This document shows, piece after piece, positions 1 through 12,800 of a stretch of DNA of 64,000 nucleotides; position 1 is the stretch's first letter, and every line of letters starts with the position of its first letter. Origin of the DNA: Allodiplogaster sudhausi (lineage: Eukaryota; Nematoda; Chromadorea; Rhabditida; Diplogasteridae); contig CALZFC010000009.1 in NCBI GenBank assembly GCA_945643635.1, forward strand, positions 6,003,001-6,067,000, read 5' to 3'. A model generated the notes under the pieces. The model was given only the letters and a program-made list of their open reading frames with translations. It was not told where the DNA came from and searched no databases. Made by a program: the position numbers and the translations under genes.

Positions 1-15
1 TTCAGGAAATCTTAC

Positions 16-3000
16 ATTCGAATCCTCTGTCTTCACAATCAGCGAGCGTGCACGCAAATCTGCCGGAAGTGTACTGTCGAAAGCTGCAAAATACGAATTC
101 TACTTACATAGGTTGGTAGAATTAAATAATTTAAACATAATTTATAATTCAATTTTTGATAACTAATGAGCGCAATAACGGGAAAAAAGCCTTTGAATGC
201 AATGTGTCAAAAGGGCTAGGTTGATTTTGAAAGAATCTAAGAAAGGAGATAGGCGCTTAGTGACAAAGTCTGACACATGGTACATATGATTTAGTGTCAC
301 TCTCTCTTGATCCTGATTGTGAGCAGAGACGAGGAAGTGACAGTGAAAGAGGAAGAGGCAAAAGAGTTCAAAGTTGGCTCGGCTCGATTGTCGCTTCAAA
401 TGTGTATCTATGAGGAGTGTCGGCTTTCATTGCCTGTCTCAACTTGAACACTCATAGAGTACTTGTCTGCACATATGCTGAGCAGACCGCATTCCTTGCG
501 TCCTCTTCGTGTTTATGACGGTGGTGTAAATCCCGCAAATTCCTTGTCTCCTCCACGCTGTTGTCTTCTGTGGTCATCATGCTATTTGTTCCGATGGCCA
601 CATTCATTTAGAAAGGGAGACGATGCTTAGTGCGAATTGCGAATTTCTACAGAGAGAGCACATTATCCGTGCCAGTGCTCGGGGCCATCGGAGAAAAGTC
701 AATTATCCCTTCTGTACCCATACGCCCTCTTTTCCACTGATGGCACCTATTTGAGCCTTCAGGTGTAGTCCAATAGCCAAGTTATTAGTTTCCGTCCTGA
801 CTTCTCCTTTTCCAACATCACCAAGCTTATCATTGAGAGTCTTCGTGCTCTGCCCCTCGTTTATGTCAGTGAAAGAGCGAGCGAGAACGCGAATTCATTC
901 ATGTCAGATTTCGCACATAACAAATGCGAGTTTTTCGGCTTCATCAAAAGACGCAAAAGGCACTTAGGCGCGATGGAAAGAGAGAATGGGCTGGAATAGT
1001 CGGTTCCGAGTGTGGTAGTGATTATGGTATTGCTCTGCTTCTCTCACTCATCCCCTTGCTCTTTGTCTCTCTTCTTCTCACTCACTCTTTCTCTCTCTCC
1101 CACTCTAAGAGGACTAGAACGAAAAAAGAAGACTTGTCGAGAAAAAGCAAGGCGAGTGAGAGTGGCTGAAGCAAAAGCATTGAGTGCTTTTTGATGGGTG
1201 TCCGTCCATCTGAGCTCGTCATGCAAGAGAGGCCATTCCTTGGCGATTTAGCCTCCTTATCCCGATAAGTGCGCATCACCATCTAACACTCTAACTTATC
1301 CTCCTCCTGATGGAAGTTCCTCATTCGGTACCGCCGTTTAAGTAGTCACAACTCTGGACTAGCGCAAGCGCGACCCATATTTGTAATTTGCAGAAGACAC
1401 GGTCACTCAGTTCAGCTCAAACTGTCGAGAACAAGAGAGGGCCTAACCACTGGAAGTCATCGGCTACACCTTTAACTTAGAGGAATTAAGCACGCCTCGT
1501 CTGCTCTTAATAAACATCTTCGACAATTCTTCGGAAGAGTGAGCAAACGCCGAATTTGTTGAGCGGCTCTCTCTCTCTCTCTCCTTGTTTCTCGTCCTCT
1601 TCCCTTCCATTTCTCTCTCTTTCTCTGTCTCTCTCTCTCTCTTGCTCTCTCTCGCGCCCTTCTCACAGCCCTGCAGTTGCCTAACACACCGTCCGAATAT
1701 GTCGGAACTTGTCAAAGCTTCGCAACAGTCGCAGGAACAATGGCCTAATTGGAAGGACGAGTGCTTTTGCTAGAAGCGAGAGAAAGGAGAAGAAGAAGAA
1801 CGCCACTGCTGGGTGTCTGGCGGCGATTTCTGCTCGTCTTCATCCTTTGAGACAGAGAGATCACTATCTACCTTTTCTCAGCTCGTCTTCACTTTGTGCG
1901 GGCGCCTCCCAACCCTCTCCCGACTCTCTCTCATTTGCTACTCATTATTCCAAAGCTAATTGTATGTAAGCACGGCAGCTGCATATTTGTTTGGCGTCTC
2001 TTTTTCTATCTCTCTATTATCCCTCTCTCTCACTCTCCCTATTTCTCTCTCCCTCTCTCTCTCTCCTTATTTCTCTTCCTATATCTCAATCTCTCTCTCT
2101 TCTCTCTACTCAGTACTGTTCTTCCACGCCGACAGCGCGACTTCTCGAGGATGCTCCTCTGCCACATTGCTCTTGAGTTAATAGGATTTAGGCACCGGAT
2201 TGTTTCTTCTTTTCCTTCTTCTGCCAGTGTTCGCGAGGGCGCCCCTGAATATGATACGAGAGGAGAGGTCATCTTGGAAGAAGAAGGAGATGATGATGAT
2301 GAATGGATAATGAGCAGGCGCTGCCGAGAGAGAGAGGCGTGAAAAGGCGGTGAAGGGGGGCTACCAGATTGGAGTGCGGCCAAGGGCCCAAAAGACCGAA
2401 ATCGGATACCATCTCTCTAAACATTGATATTTAGCATGCATGTGCACCTTTCTGTGATGCCTTCCATTATTAGTTGCCCTAGCATGTGCATAAGGAGAAA
2501 GAGGAAGAACTTTCTCATGTCTTCTCAGCAGTTGGACCCACTCACTCATTATGGCCGCTGGTCATTGATTCTGGCTAATGGCGGCACTCAAGCGAGCCGC
2601 CGAAAATACACGGTATCATCATGAGATGTGTCAAGAGACTCGTTCCGGAAACGGTAATAATTGCGCCATCGGGAGAGCAAGGTGCGAAGCGAGAGGGAGA
2701 AAGAGACAGAGAGAGAGATGGACAGAGTTATAGAAAGTGAGAGAGAGAGAAAACATGTTCTCGGACACGGCACGCGAGGGAGAGGCGCGCGAGCTATGAG
2801 AAGCGAGAAGAGAAGGAAGCATGTCAGAGGAGGACAACCGAGAAAAGGTGAATGGGAATAACAAACACGACCCGCTGTGCGCAGCTTGATAGGTAATGCT
2901 ACTCTTCGTGATCATGTAGAGAAAGAAAGAGGGAGAGCGAGACAGAGAGAGAGTGAGAGAGTAAGAGAAAAGCAACACTGCAGACCAAGGAGAGCGAGAA

Positions 3001-3120
3001 CTAGAAAGTGAGAGACAGTGGAGAGAGTGAAAGAAAGAAAGGAGAGAACAGTGTTATGGCATGTTGAGGGCATTCATTTCCTGTCACTCGGCATGGCTTA
3101 ACTCATCATCACTGTCTCAC

Positions 3121-3161
<41 letters not shown>

Positions 3162-4015
3162 ATTTTTCTCGTCCTCCATCCCTCGCTCTCTCTGCCTTTC
3201 TCTCTCTCATAACAAGCATAGAAGGGAGAAGACTGCCATTGGAAAGGCTAAGACGCTGGTCGATCGGCCAAATTAGCCCCCTTACAACGTGTAAGCCATA
3301 GTGGAAGTGGCAAGGGGGGAGACAGCTGAAGGAATGGAAATGGCTTACGGTAGCAAAGTGGAGGAGCGCGAGAGGCGGACGATGAGGATGAAGAGGCCGC
3401 GGCGGCCAACGCTTGCAGAGTAGCCCAAGGCGGCAACAAGCCAGGCAGCAGCGGCAGCGGGGGCATCTGCGGTCCGCCTGCGCACGAGCCGGGCAAGAGA
3501 CCGGCTAGAGAAGAAGGAAATAAAGAGAGATTTCCACCAATGTTTTCAGCTAGAAGATAGACAAAACCTTTAAACAAACTTATGAAATATATAGAAAGCA
3601 GGAGGAAGTAAAACCTTGCTGAAGAAAGGCTGCAAGCTGAGGCAGCAGCAAGGGATGCGGGGAGAGCACGCCGTTTGAAGGCTCCAGCTGCTGCGCGGCC
3701 GATACCATCGGGTCACTCTGGTCAGAGTCGACTGGCGAAGCGTGCGAGGACGGCTCGTCGTCCGCCCTAGAATCACTCTTTTATGGCTTTTTTTTTTAGA
3801 AGAAGAATCTTTCGTATTTTTTTATTCATGCGTCCTTTTAGGTGTAAACCAGTTCTGAAGTAAGAAAAAGTGTACTTGACGAGGAGATCGTCAATGGAGA
3901 AGCGCTGCTTGGCACTCGAGACGCCGCAGGCGACGTCGTCTGCCGGGCTGCGTGGCGCGGGCGATGAGCGGAGAGCGCGTTTCCGATCGGAGGATGAGGA
4001 GGAGGAAGAGGACAT
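16..4015 (-). CDS. Transcription-factor-like protein with eh1-type motif, N-terminal part (runs off left edge)
   Basis: Four exons with agreeing phases: 4015-3876, 3766-3615, 3504-3349 and 83-16; the last ends in a GTAAGA donor, so more exons lie left of the window. The ATG at 4015 begins a Ser-rich stretch, then a basic patch (DRKRALR) and, near residue 40, RFSIDDLLVK, which resembles the eh1 repressor motif that recruits Groucho/TLE in homeobox and other transcription factors. After this come an acidic Ser/Asp region, a Pro/Leu/Ala-rich region (exon 3) and SLIVKTEDSN in exon 4, where VKTED fits a SUMO consensus. No DNA-binding domain is inside the window; it would be expected in the missing exons. 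Seen: exons and motifs. Known: eh1 is typical of homeodomain, T-box and forkhead repressors. Inferred: nuclear regulator. The family stays open and the start codon could lie further upstream. Confidence 0.68.
84..3348 (-). other. Long intron 3 of the eh1-type gene, CT/GA rich
   Basis: The 3.3 kb intron has a GTAAGC donor at 3348-3347 and a TTTGCAG acceptor at 85-84. It holds many interrupted CT and GA tracts (about 1030-1110, 1565-1665, 2000-2105, 2690-2760, 2925-3040 and the run at 3124-3159). I see no coding exon in it; open frames here are poly-Ser/Leu or poly-Arg/Glu translations of the tracts. Confidence 0.55.
3124..3159. repeat. (CT)18 microsatellite
   Basis: Uninterrupted CT dinucleotides inside intron 3 of the eh1-type gene, followed by a looser pyrimidine-rich stretch to about 3212. 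Confidence 0.95.
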
Positions 4016-7000
4016 CCTTGCTGCTGCTACTTTCCCCCTGCAGAGGCAGATAATGATGAGGCCTTCTCAGGCTAATTCCGTCGCCGTCCAATCTGCATCG
4101 CATTGCAACGTAACAGCCAAAGGCTATTTCTAAATCATTCCCATTTAAAGTGCACGCGCACATGACTTCGTCACTGCGACGATGCAAGTTGTCTTCTCGC
4201 ATCGCGCTAATCCGTAATCCATTCATCCTTATCTTTTCGCATAACTTCTGCTTTCTTCATTCTACTGAAAAGGACGATGCCAGTCGGCGTTAATCGCCTG
4301 TTCAACAAATCAGAAGCTGATTGCCCTAAGGCGAAAGTAATAAAGAGGCAAAGAGGGAGAAAGGGAAAGGGAGAGATAAGCAGAGAACAGATTGAGGCGG
4401 TCATCTAGAGCATGCCACCAAAGAAGTCTCTCCTAGTGACGCGCTCTTATTCCAAATCAGGAGAGAGATAAGAAGCGCCAGTAAATCCGGTTGAAACACT
4501 ACAATGTCGTTGCCACTTGAGAAGCAGGCGCTATTCTCGGCTCAGATCAGTTCAATTGCTGCCAATAATCTCTTCTAACAATAATCACAAGAACACTTCC
4601 CAAAACGACCGGCAGCTAAATGGCAACGAACGGATATTATGCCCTGCTCCCACGTGGAGAACTACCGTAGTCTCGCGAGGGACGAGAAAACGGACCGAGA
4701 AAGGGGGGGGGGCGGTAAATGGATGGGGCGGCTGTTCTGGATAGGCGAGGGGCGGGGACAAACGGAACGAAAAGAAAAAAGAAGAGACTGAGCTAGCGCG
4801 AGAGGCAGGAGAGGCCAGTTAATTTTGTCCAACCACTATTTCTGGGGAGACCGCCAGTCTTCATCTCCTCATGCAGCCTTTCACTTTTCTCTCTCGTTTT
4901 CACTCTCTTTCTCCGCACTCCGTTGTTTTACACGCTATTTCTCGCAATACTTATCCCTAGCTAACACTCCAAAGATTGGATGAGTGGTGACTTTGAAGAG
5001 GAGCAAGGCAGAAACTGAACGGTCTAATTGTACGAAAAAAAGAAGATGAAGCTCCGCCCAGTCCGCGGATCGCGAACACCGAAATTGGCCGCGATGGAAC
5101 AGCGGAAGCCCCGAATAGCAAAGGAAGAGGGAGAGGGTGTCAAAAGGCATTGTTAGCCAGGATGCGGTGTTCAGCCCTGCCAGACTAATCAAGTTGAGGG
5201 GCAGCGATGGGAGGGAAGGAATGAGGAAGAGATTATAACTATCTCTGAAATGATAATGAGCTTCCTGTGATAGAGCGAGAATAGGATGAAGAGAGGCAGA
5301 AAGGGTGAGAGAGAAGAGGAGGCGAGAAATAGAGATAGAGAGAGAGATAGAGAATGAGAGAGAGAATGGAAGAGAGACATCCACAACAAGGGACACTGTG
5401 GCCATGGGCGAGAGTTCATCACAACGTAAATAAGAGCCTGAGAAGAGTGAGAGATTGATTTTTTAATGCATTCTATATTCATTTTGATTAAAATCATGTT
5501 TGCCGTTGGGGGGTAGAAAATGAGCAACTAAATCAAGCGAAAGAACTAAAGCACCAGAAGCCGGAGATGGGAGCAGCGGTTATTTAGTGATAAGCAGTTA
5601 TCAGCTCCCGCTCAATACACAAATCATCTCACTTTGCCTGATTTTGTAACGTTCCTCGTTGGCTGGCAATTGATCATTTATGATTTGCGCTTCTCTATCG
5701 GAAGCAGACAAATGCCAAGTCGCACCCAAGGAGACTCAGAAAAGGACTAAGAATTTACTGCGCTGATAAAAGCGAAATTAGTAAGGCTAAAATTAATCTA
5801 ATAGCAGCGGGCTTCTAGCATAAGAGAATTAAAAGAAGTGGTTGTTTTCAAGGGGTGGCACACACTTTGTGTACTAATGTAGAAGCAACAAGTCAAGCGC
5901 GAGTCTTCATAAAAGATTTCTTGAATAATCTGAAAAAACGAAGAAGATGCGCATTAATTTATTTTGTCAAGACGTGGATGGGCTTCCTCCACCATAAACA
6001 TGCCGGCGGTTGAAATAGAACACTTAGAATTTGGATCTGCTAAGTAAATGGATATACAATATGGCGATATACACAAATGATCACATTTAAACACGGGAGT
6101 AACAGATTTTTTAAGGCCCACGCCATACCATTAGCCTTTAAATTTCTGTTATTTTTTGCAAAAATATTATTATAACAGGACTTGCAACTATGTTGTATGT
6201 ATGTATGCAGTGATGATGTGGTATGTATGCCAGTTCATGGATAGCAACCGCTTCGTTGCTTTTCAAGCTCTTTTCAAGTACAGTTGATATTGCTTTTGTA
6301 CGCAAAATTATTTCCTTTTCCTTCTGAATGAGGCCAAGCAATAGATGTGAAGCCACGCAGAGACGATGACTGTGGCAATTACAAAAGGCTTTCCTTACGG
6401 AAAAGTGGCAGGATGCTTCGTACTTTTGAAGGCTTAGCAAATGGACGAGCAGAGGTGAGAAGGTCGGAAGCGAGGCTTAGCAGAGACAACTCATTCTAGG
6501 TTGAAAGAATGAAAGTAGCAAGGGACAGATAAAATAGGCTAGAGGGAGAGAGAGAAATAGGGAGAGACGAGAAAGTACGCAAAGCTAAAGATGAAGAGAG
6601 AAGAAGGAAAGAAAGAGTGTAAAAGGGCAATGAAGAGCGGTCAGTTGAGTCGCTAATTGCGCGGAGCAGAAATGCCTGGATGTTATCCGAGAGAGTTGCC
6701 CGGGGTTCACACCGCTCATTAATGCATCACAGGTTGCCAGCTTCTGCAGTGCGATGGATTACACGGTGAAGGCGTCACTCCCTACACCTATCGCCTTATC
6801 TTTTTTCGTCTCTCTGTCTCTCGCCATCTCCCTATCTCTCGCTCTCTCGCTTGTTCTTCGCTACTCTGCCACTCTCGCTCTCTCTCTTCCTCTTTCTTTC
6901 ACTCGCCCCATATCCACACTCTCGCCTGTGCAATTCCTCTAATCTGCAGTTATTCTCTGCATCCAAGTTAATCCCATACGGCTGCACGATCATTGACATT

Positions 7001-8123
7001 ACCTTTTGTTCTGAATATCTCAATACGTAAATTGTTTTTAACTTTTAACATTACTACAAAGACAGTCGAATTAGAGATTATACACAATTATTAGGTGCAG
7101 TTTTCTTTTCGTTCTTATGTGCATAACCTTAGAAGAGTGGCAGAGCGGAGAGTTAGGTGGCATTAATTTGCCAATTGTCACTCACTCGTAGAATGCGATA
7201 TGGCAAACTTTCCAGCGACCGCCGTTCCTCGATTGCTAGCGGCAACTACTTTCGCTAATAAGCTACGCTTCAGCTGCATAAATCATGAGGGGCATTGAGC
7301 TTGAGGCTTCCAGGGAAGGTGCCATATCATCCACTCTTGCTATCGTGCAATTCACGTCTCATTTCTTCTTCAATCCAGTTTATTATGAACATCGTTTGAT
7401 AATCACACTGTAATAAATATGCTCTGTTCGTAGGGCAAGCATGCTTCTGCTTGAGCGAATATCAAAGTCGTGTTTGTTGTAAATATATTTTTAAACTATA
7501 TTTTCGCAGCGGTAATTTTTTGAAGATTATCTTATAGCTCTGGCCAATCACTGTAATGGTATTCATATACATAGGTTTGACTATTTTTGTATGAAGAAAT
7601 GCATGGGAAATGCTAGCATATTTTTAGCGCTACTCAAGTTTGTTTGTTTATCAGATTCTTATGGCTGACTTTAAGTGCTAGCTGACGAAAAAGGTTGGAT
7701 TTCCTCTTGCCGAAGCAGCAACGCGTGCATCATTGTGTACAACACCTCTCCAAATTTGTCTGCTTCGTCAGCTGAAGTATGCGCTAATTCGGCTTCCTTG
7801 CATTGATAAAGTGAAGGAGAATGTAAAAATAATATTTACATTTATGGAAGGCAAAAAATTAGGGAATTGCGGTCATGACACTTATGGAACAGACAAACAC
7901 TTGCTAGCTCACACTAATAGAAGGCATAAGTGGCGATGAATGCGAATCGTATTTTGCACGGTGACAAATGTGTGGAAACAGCTAATTGACAGCTTCTCTG
8001 ATACAATTGAAACTGGTAAGTAACAAACAATGAGATTTACTCTCCATTAAAGCAAAACATCATTGTATATCTTTCTTGAAACATCATAATTCGAGCGTTT
8101 TCTGGAATGTTTGATGTCGTTGC
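4016..8123. other. Intergenic region, no supported gene
   Basis: This lies between the start of the eh1-type gene and the 3' end of the DB-domain gene. It contains pyrimidine- or purine-rich patches (4870-4915, 5285-5375, 6540-6610, 6795-6905) and an AT-rich, unremarkable part (5600-8100). A frame at 7733-7939 ends in residues resembling half of a C2H2 zinc finger but lacks the second cysteine, so I did not call it. Confidence 0.5.
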
Positions 8124-8234
8124 TTAGGCAGACTGCGCAATGTCATGCCAGAAGCAGGCCTTCATATTCTCGAAACGGTCGTAGCACGCGAGGTACGAGA
8201 GGTCGAGCTGTAAAGATAAGAGAGATAGAGACGT

Positions 8235-8281
<47 letters not shown>

Positions 8282-9855
8282 AAGACATTGAGTGAGAACG
8301 ATCAAAGATCAGGAGTCCACTTTCAGTCAAGTTGGTCTCTTTTTGTTGTAAGTCGTCAGTCAAGCACGACCAATTTGACAGGCCGCCCGGGTCGACGCCC
8401 TTGCCCAAGGCCGACAATCTGCCCCTCTCAAGCTGCTTTTGCTTCTTTTGTATCTAACACACTATTGCATCGGAGCTTTGAATCGCTCTCACGATTAAAG
8501 AGTTGCGTAATGCCTTAGGGAGCGAGGGAGGAGAGGAGGAATAAAGACGGAGAGAAAGAGTGAGGGACAGAGAAGAAAGAGAGAGAAAAAAGAGAGAGAG
8601 AGATGCGGCCGGCACCGAAACTGGTTCAGCTTCGGCGTCTCCCGTCTCCTCCACAGGCATGATGGGTCGCCTATCTTACAGCCTTTGTACTTCTCTTTCT
8701 CACCATAAATTTTTTTTACCTAGGCCAAAGCTCTGAAGGACGCTGGAAACACTTCCTTAATTGCGAAACCATGGAAGCTATCGATGACATTTTGGTTTAT
8801 TTTTGTAATGGTAGTATTTCAAAATTTCTGGTGTAAATATGATTAAATTGTAAAATAAATAAATAATGCGGTATGAATAAACCTGAGTGACGTTGCCCGG
8901 TCGCTGGTCGCAAAAGGTCATGCACTTCTCGCCTGCGAGTGTCGTGGCGACGCCGTTGCGACGGCAGCACGGCGAGTGGTCGCGGCCCTGCGCGGCGCAG
9001 AAGTGAATGTCAGCCGCGGCTTGCATCGGGCACGTGTCCATGCGGAAGTACATGGCCTGCAAGGTTTATTCCTTGGCTTGCATTGCAAGAATCTCCTGAG
9101 CACAACGCTAGGGCATTTATGAATGAAGAAGAAGTGCGACTTCTCTCTCAAACCTGAAGGGAGTCTCGCGTGTACGAGCGGTACGAGCACTTGCTCAAGC
9201 ACGAGTCGGGCAGGTTACGCTCCTCGCAGCACGCCATGAACTTCTCGTCGGGGGTCTGCGGCTCGCGGAACGACTGAGTCTCCTGTTTATGCATCTATAT
9301 ATTTTCCCCTTCTCCTTTCTTGTTGTTTGCTTTAATGATACTTGGTTAGTCCTTGAGTAAATATATGTTCTTCATGTCCAAGTTGTTATTCAGTTAGTCT
9401 CGCGTGTACCAACCATGTCTCCATTGTTCTCGCCGCTCCTGTTGATGACCTTGAGCGTACGAGAAGATGCGGCGCGAGCGCGCGCGCGGTAGCAGCCGTA
9501 GTGGCCGCACGAGTAGCCGCCGCCGCCGCAGCCGCCGCCGCACGACTGAAAAGCGGAATGATAATAGTCAATACGAGGAATTGACTGAATTTTGGATCAT
9601 ATTCTTCTTCTTTTTTTTTTTTATAAATTCCAAGCATCTTTAAAAATTTTCCCTTTTAATATTTTCGACTTTTTTCATATAATTTTGTTATCTGTAAAAA
9701 TGATTAATCATGAAAGTAATAACGATAATAACTACCGGAAGTGGAGGAGGCGGCGCGCATCCGCCGCCGCAGACGCCCGAGGCAAAGCAGGCAGACGAGA
9801 GGTCGACGAGGGAGGCGGCCACGAGTGCGGCGGCGAGGACGGAGGCAGAGTACAT
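8124..9855 (-). CDS. Secreted DB-module cysteine-rich protein
   Basis: Five phase-0 exons: 9855-9736, 9545-9414, 9282-9154, 9056-8883 and 8207-8124, giving 212 aa ending at TAA. Residues 1-22 are a typical signal peptide (short start, Ala/Val/Leu core, SSA-C). Residues 23-60 form a Cys/Gly-rich segment (CGGGC twice, then YSCGHYGCY). From about residue 98 to 208 there is a domain with twelve cysteines in the DB pattern: FMACCEE, SCLSKC, DTC, HFC, PCC followed by a GV turn, KCMTFC, YLAC and KACF. Known: DB modules (Pfam DB, PF01682) occur in secreted nematode proteins of mostly unknown function, sometimes beside immunoglobulin domains. An NVT sequon sits near residue 183. The acceptor-like CTTTGCCAG 17 nt before the ATG fits trans-splicing or a 5' UTR intron. 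Inferred role: extracellular or cuticle-associated; molecular function unknown. Confidence 0.88.
8245..8278. repeat. (GA)n microsatellite in last intron of DB gene
   Basis: A perfect GA run preceded by interrupted GA units from about 8220. It lies in the 675-bp final intron of the DB-module gene, on its template side; on the gene strand it is a (CT)n tract close to the 3' splice site at 8208-8209. Confidence 0.93.
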
Positions 9856-12800
9856 GGCAGCAGGGGAGGGAACTGGCAAAGAAGACGGCGTCAGAGGTAT
9901 ACTACCGGAGGCATACTAGTTATCGCTTGTTGGCTGGCTCAGGGGCCACGAAAACTCTAGCGCCCAGCGCAGAGTCAGTTGGTTACAAAACAAACAAAAA
10001 AAATGCAAGAAATAAAGGAATTCTTAGAGAACAATGAATAAAACTGAAGAAAAAACTTAATGAAAAAATCTGTGATATTTGCGATATCGTATGAGCTCTG
10101 CGCGCACTTCTTACGCAGTGGCGCTGCTGAGATACTCGGCCTGCCGAATGCTGTCTTTGTGCGGCGGCGGCTGGCCTCTTTATACTCGGCGGCGTGACCG
10201 CCGCCACCCCCGGGCAGAGGGAGTGGCATCTCCGCCCCCCTATCCCTCCCCTCCCTCCTCCCTCATACCACTACCAAGACCCCCGGCAGATCCGGTAATT
10301 GTATGACTAAGAGGTCCGTCCCCACGAGGCATGCTGAGGAGGGTTGGTGCACCCTAGGAGTTCTTATACTTTTTTTTTCTTTCTCTGACTAGTGAGTTAT
10401 GTTAGAAGAGTTGATTGTGAGAGAAGATAGAGAGAGAGGGTGCGAGAGAAGAAGAGAGAGAGAGACGGAGAGAAAACGATAAGAGGAAAAGAACAGGGAC
10501 GGGAGCTACCACCCCTTTGGTGGCCTGAGGAGAATGCCAAGCGCCCAGTCGCTTACTTTAGTATGTTGAACTTAAATAACTGGTTGCAAGGCTGCGGGTG
10601 CGAAGTGCAGCAGGGCAGAGGAGAAGGAGGAAGGTGGATTGCTAGGTTCGGCGAGTCGGTGGGGATAGGGAGATGTTAACGGCTACCACATATTCAGACC
10701 AAGAGAGCCAAAAAGTAGCTACATATGAGCGAGAAGGAAGAAGGAAAAAAGTTCATTACGGCCTGCTCGCTATGACTCATGCATTGCGTGAGCTTTAAAG
10801 TTATTTCGCTTGCATAGCCATTTTCATCTTTGCCTTCAACTGAACGTTCAAGGCTGAATTGGACTACGAAACAGTCAGATATGTGTTAAAAGAAACTTTC
10901 CTGCGATGATGAATCCTCTGTCAAAAACGTTCGTCTTCCGCATGGTGTAATGGGTGTCCAGCTTCTTCTTGCTTCTGCTCACACTGAGCAATCACCGGTT
11001 CCCTGCTACTTGGTTGCTATCCCTGCGGCACATTACAAATCATACCAGAGACTACTCTTTTTTCTTACTTCAGTTATTGCCCGGCATCGCCTGTTCTTTT
11101 GCTTCTTTTCTTCCACGCTTCTTGCTGTGGAGAGCTTCTACTCGTTCCATCTTCGACCGGATTCCTCCTTCTCTCCCCACCCTTTCCAACGTGACAGTCG
11201 TTGCACACTAAGCTTTTTTCTACTTTGCTTAATAATTACCACATTCCGCGTGTTTATGCTACTAAGAAAAAAGAGGGGAAAAGCGTTAAGTGATGATCTT
11301 TGGGATCTCTTACAGTCTTTACGCACGGGTGATGAGTAAGCAGAGAGTTGCGCCACTTTACTGTGCATATTCGCCCTGTCTCGATGACTCATCCACGGCA
11401 GCACTGCTTCTTCTTCTCCTTTTGCAGCTTGATCGAAACATACGAGGTCATTCACTCGATTCTCTGCTTTCTCTCGATCTTTTTTCATCGCCTGTGACGA
11501 AGACGTTAGGGCAGTTTTCGATCACAAATGCATATACAAGAAGCTGTTGCCTCAAGGTGAAGCCGCACGGAAGAAACAGTGAACTCTCTAGACCATATCC
11601 TTAAAAACCACCATGCACATCATAAGTGCACGGGGGCAAAGGAAAGAAGTGCATGCTTACGTGACCGTGCAAGGGCATCTCACTCAGCGGTGAAAAAGGA
11701 AGGAGGACACTTGAGTGGCTGCCCTGCCCCGGCACGGACGAAAGTAAAAGCGGCCACTGTTGTCGGCGGGCTTTTGTTTGTTCGCTCAAGTTCGAAAGCG
11801 AATGCTGAAGCCAAGTTTAAGCGTTCGCAGAGCGCTTTTTTAATTAATAAAAAAAAATACCCTGCCTTTCCAGTTTTCGCTTTCTGAAGAATGAATTTCG
11901 TGACCCAGTTCAATCCATGCACATACAAGGAAGGCAATATCATTTCAGAACGACATCGTATACTCAATCCGATGGTTAAAATTTTTTTTACGTTTAATAA
12001 ATATATAAACAAAAACCACAAGAAAATGTTGTGTTCATCTTCTCACCATGAGTTTCCATGGCGCGCTTTGCTTAGGAATTGCTCAAAGTTGAGACATGTT
12101 TTTCAAAAGATAAAAGAAATGTGATAGGCACAAAGAGAGAGGAAGAAAGAGAGGGAGAGATAATCCGTTCTTCTTCTCTGCATTCCAATCCAGGGCAAGT
12201 GTGATGTATGGGGGGGGGTATCATAGCAAAAGCCTTCCGTCCTCCCAGGGGCTGCCTGCGCCACCTGAGGTATCCCTCTATTTCTGTCTCAGCCTATCCC
12301 TCTATCCCTCTTTCTCTCCCTCCTCATAGGCGCATCACAATGAGACCAGATTTTGAAGGTTGCAAACGACTTGCATTCGATGGGAAAGGCGACCAGGCGG
12401 AGAAAGGGGAAGAAGAAGGAGAAGAAGAAGGGGATCTATCATCCTTGGCAGGCGCCTTCTTCGCATCCGAGTGTCCGCGAGGCAGCAAACAGCGATGAAA
12501 TGCCGGCGCAGCCCCATGATGAGCTGGCCAATGGCGGCTAGTCCGGAAGGCAGGATAAGATTCGCATAGAAAAGCTATCTCTCATCTCCTTAAATGTCGT
12601 GTTCTTGCGCTTCAACGTCTGATTGAATATATATATGTATTAAACATGAATTTTTTTTAATTTTGGGATATAGAAATATATTGTTGTGTCCAACCCGAGG
12701 CAATGCTGCTAAAGTTATGAAAACAAATAAGAGATTAGAGGCGAGCCCAACGGCAACTGTAATCTGTAGCAGCTTGAAGGAGTACAAAACTCAATTGTAA

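Noticed and set aside
924..1282. Open frames rich in Ser/Leu or Arg/Glu
   Set aside because: They translate CT/GA tracts inside an intron; all frames are open for the same reason and there are no matching splice sites.
7733..7939. Frame ending in a C2H2-finger-like YGTDKHLLAHTNRRH
   Set aside because: The first cysteine pair is incomplete and no neighbouring exon or splice signal supports a gene.
9592..10037. Plus-strand Arg/Ala/Gly-rich frames opposite the DB gene
   Set aside because: They are antisense to the signal-peptide and Cys/Gly exons, which have proper splice sites and a recognised domain on the minus strand.
10950..11339. 129-codon plus-strand frame
   Set aside because: No domain, no coding-like composition and no conserved splice context; length is within chance for this base composition.
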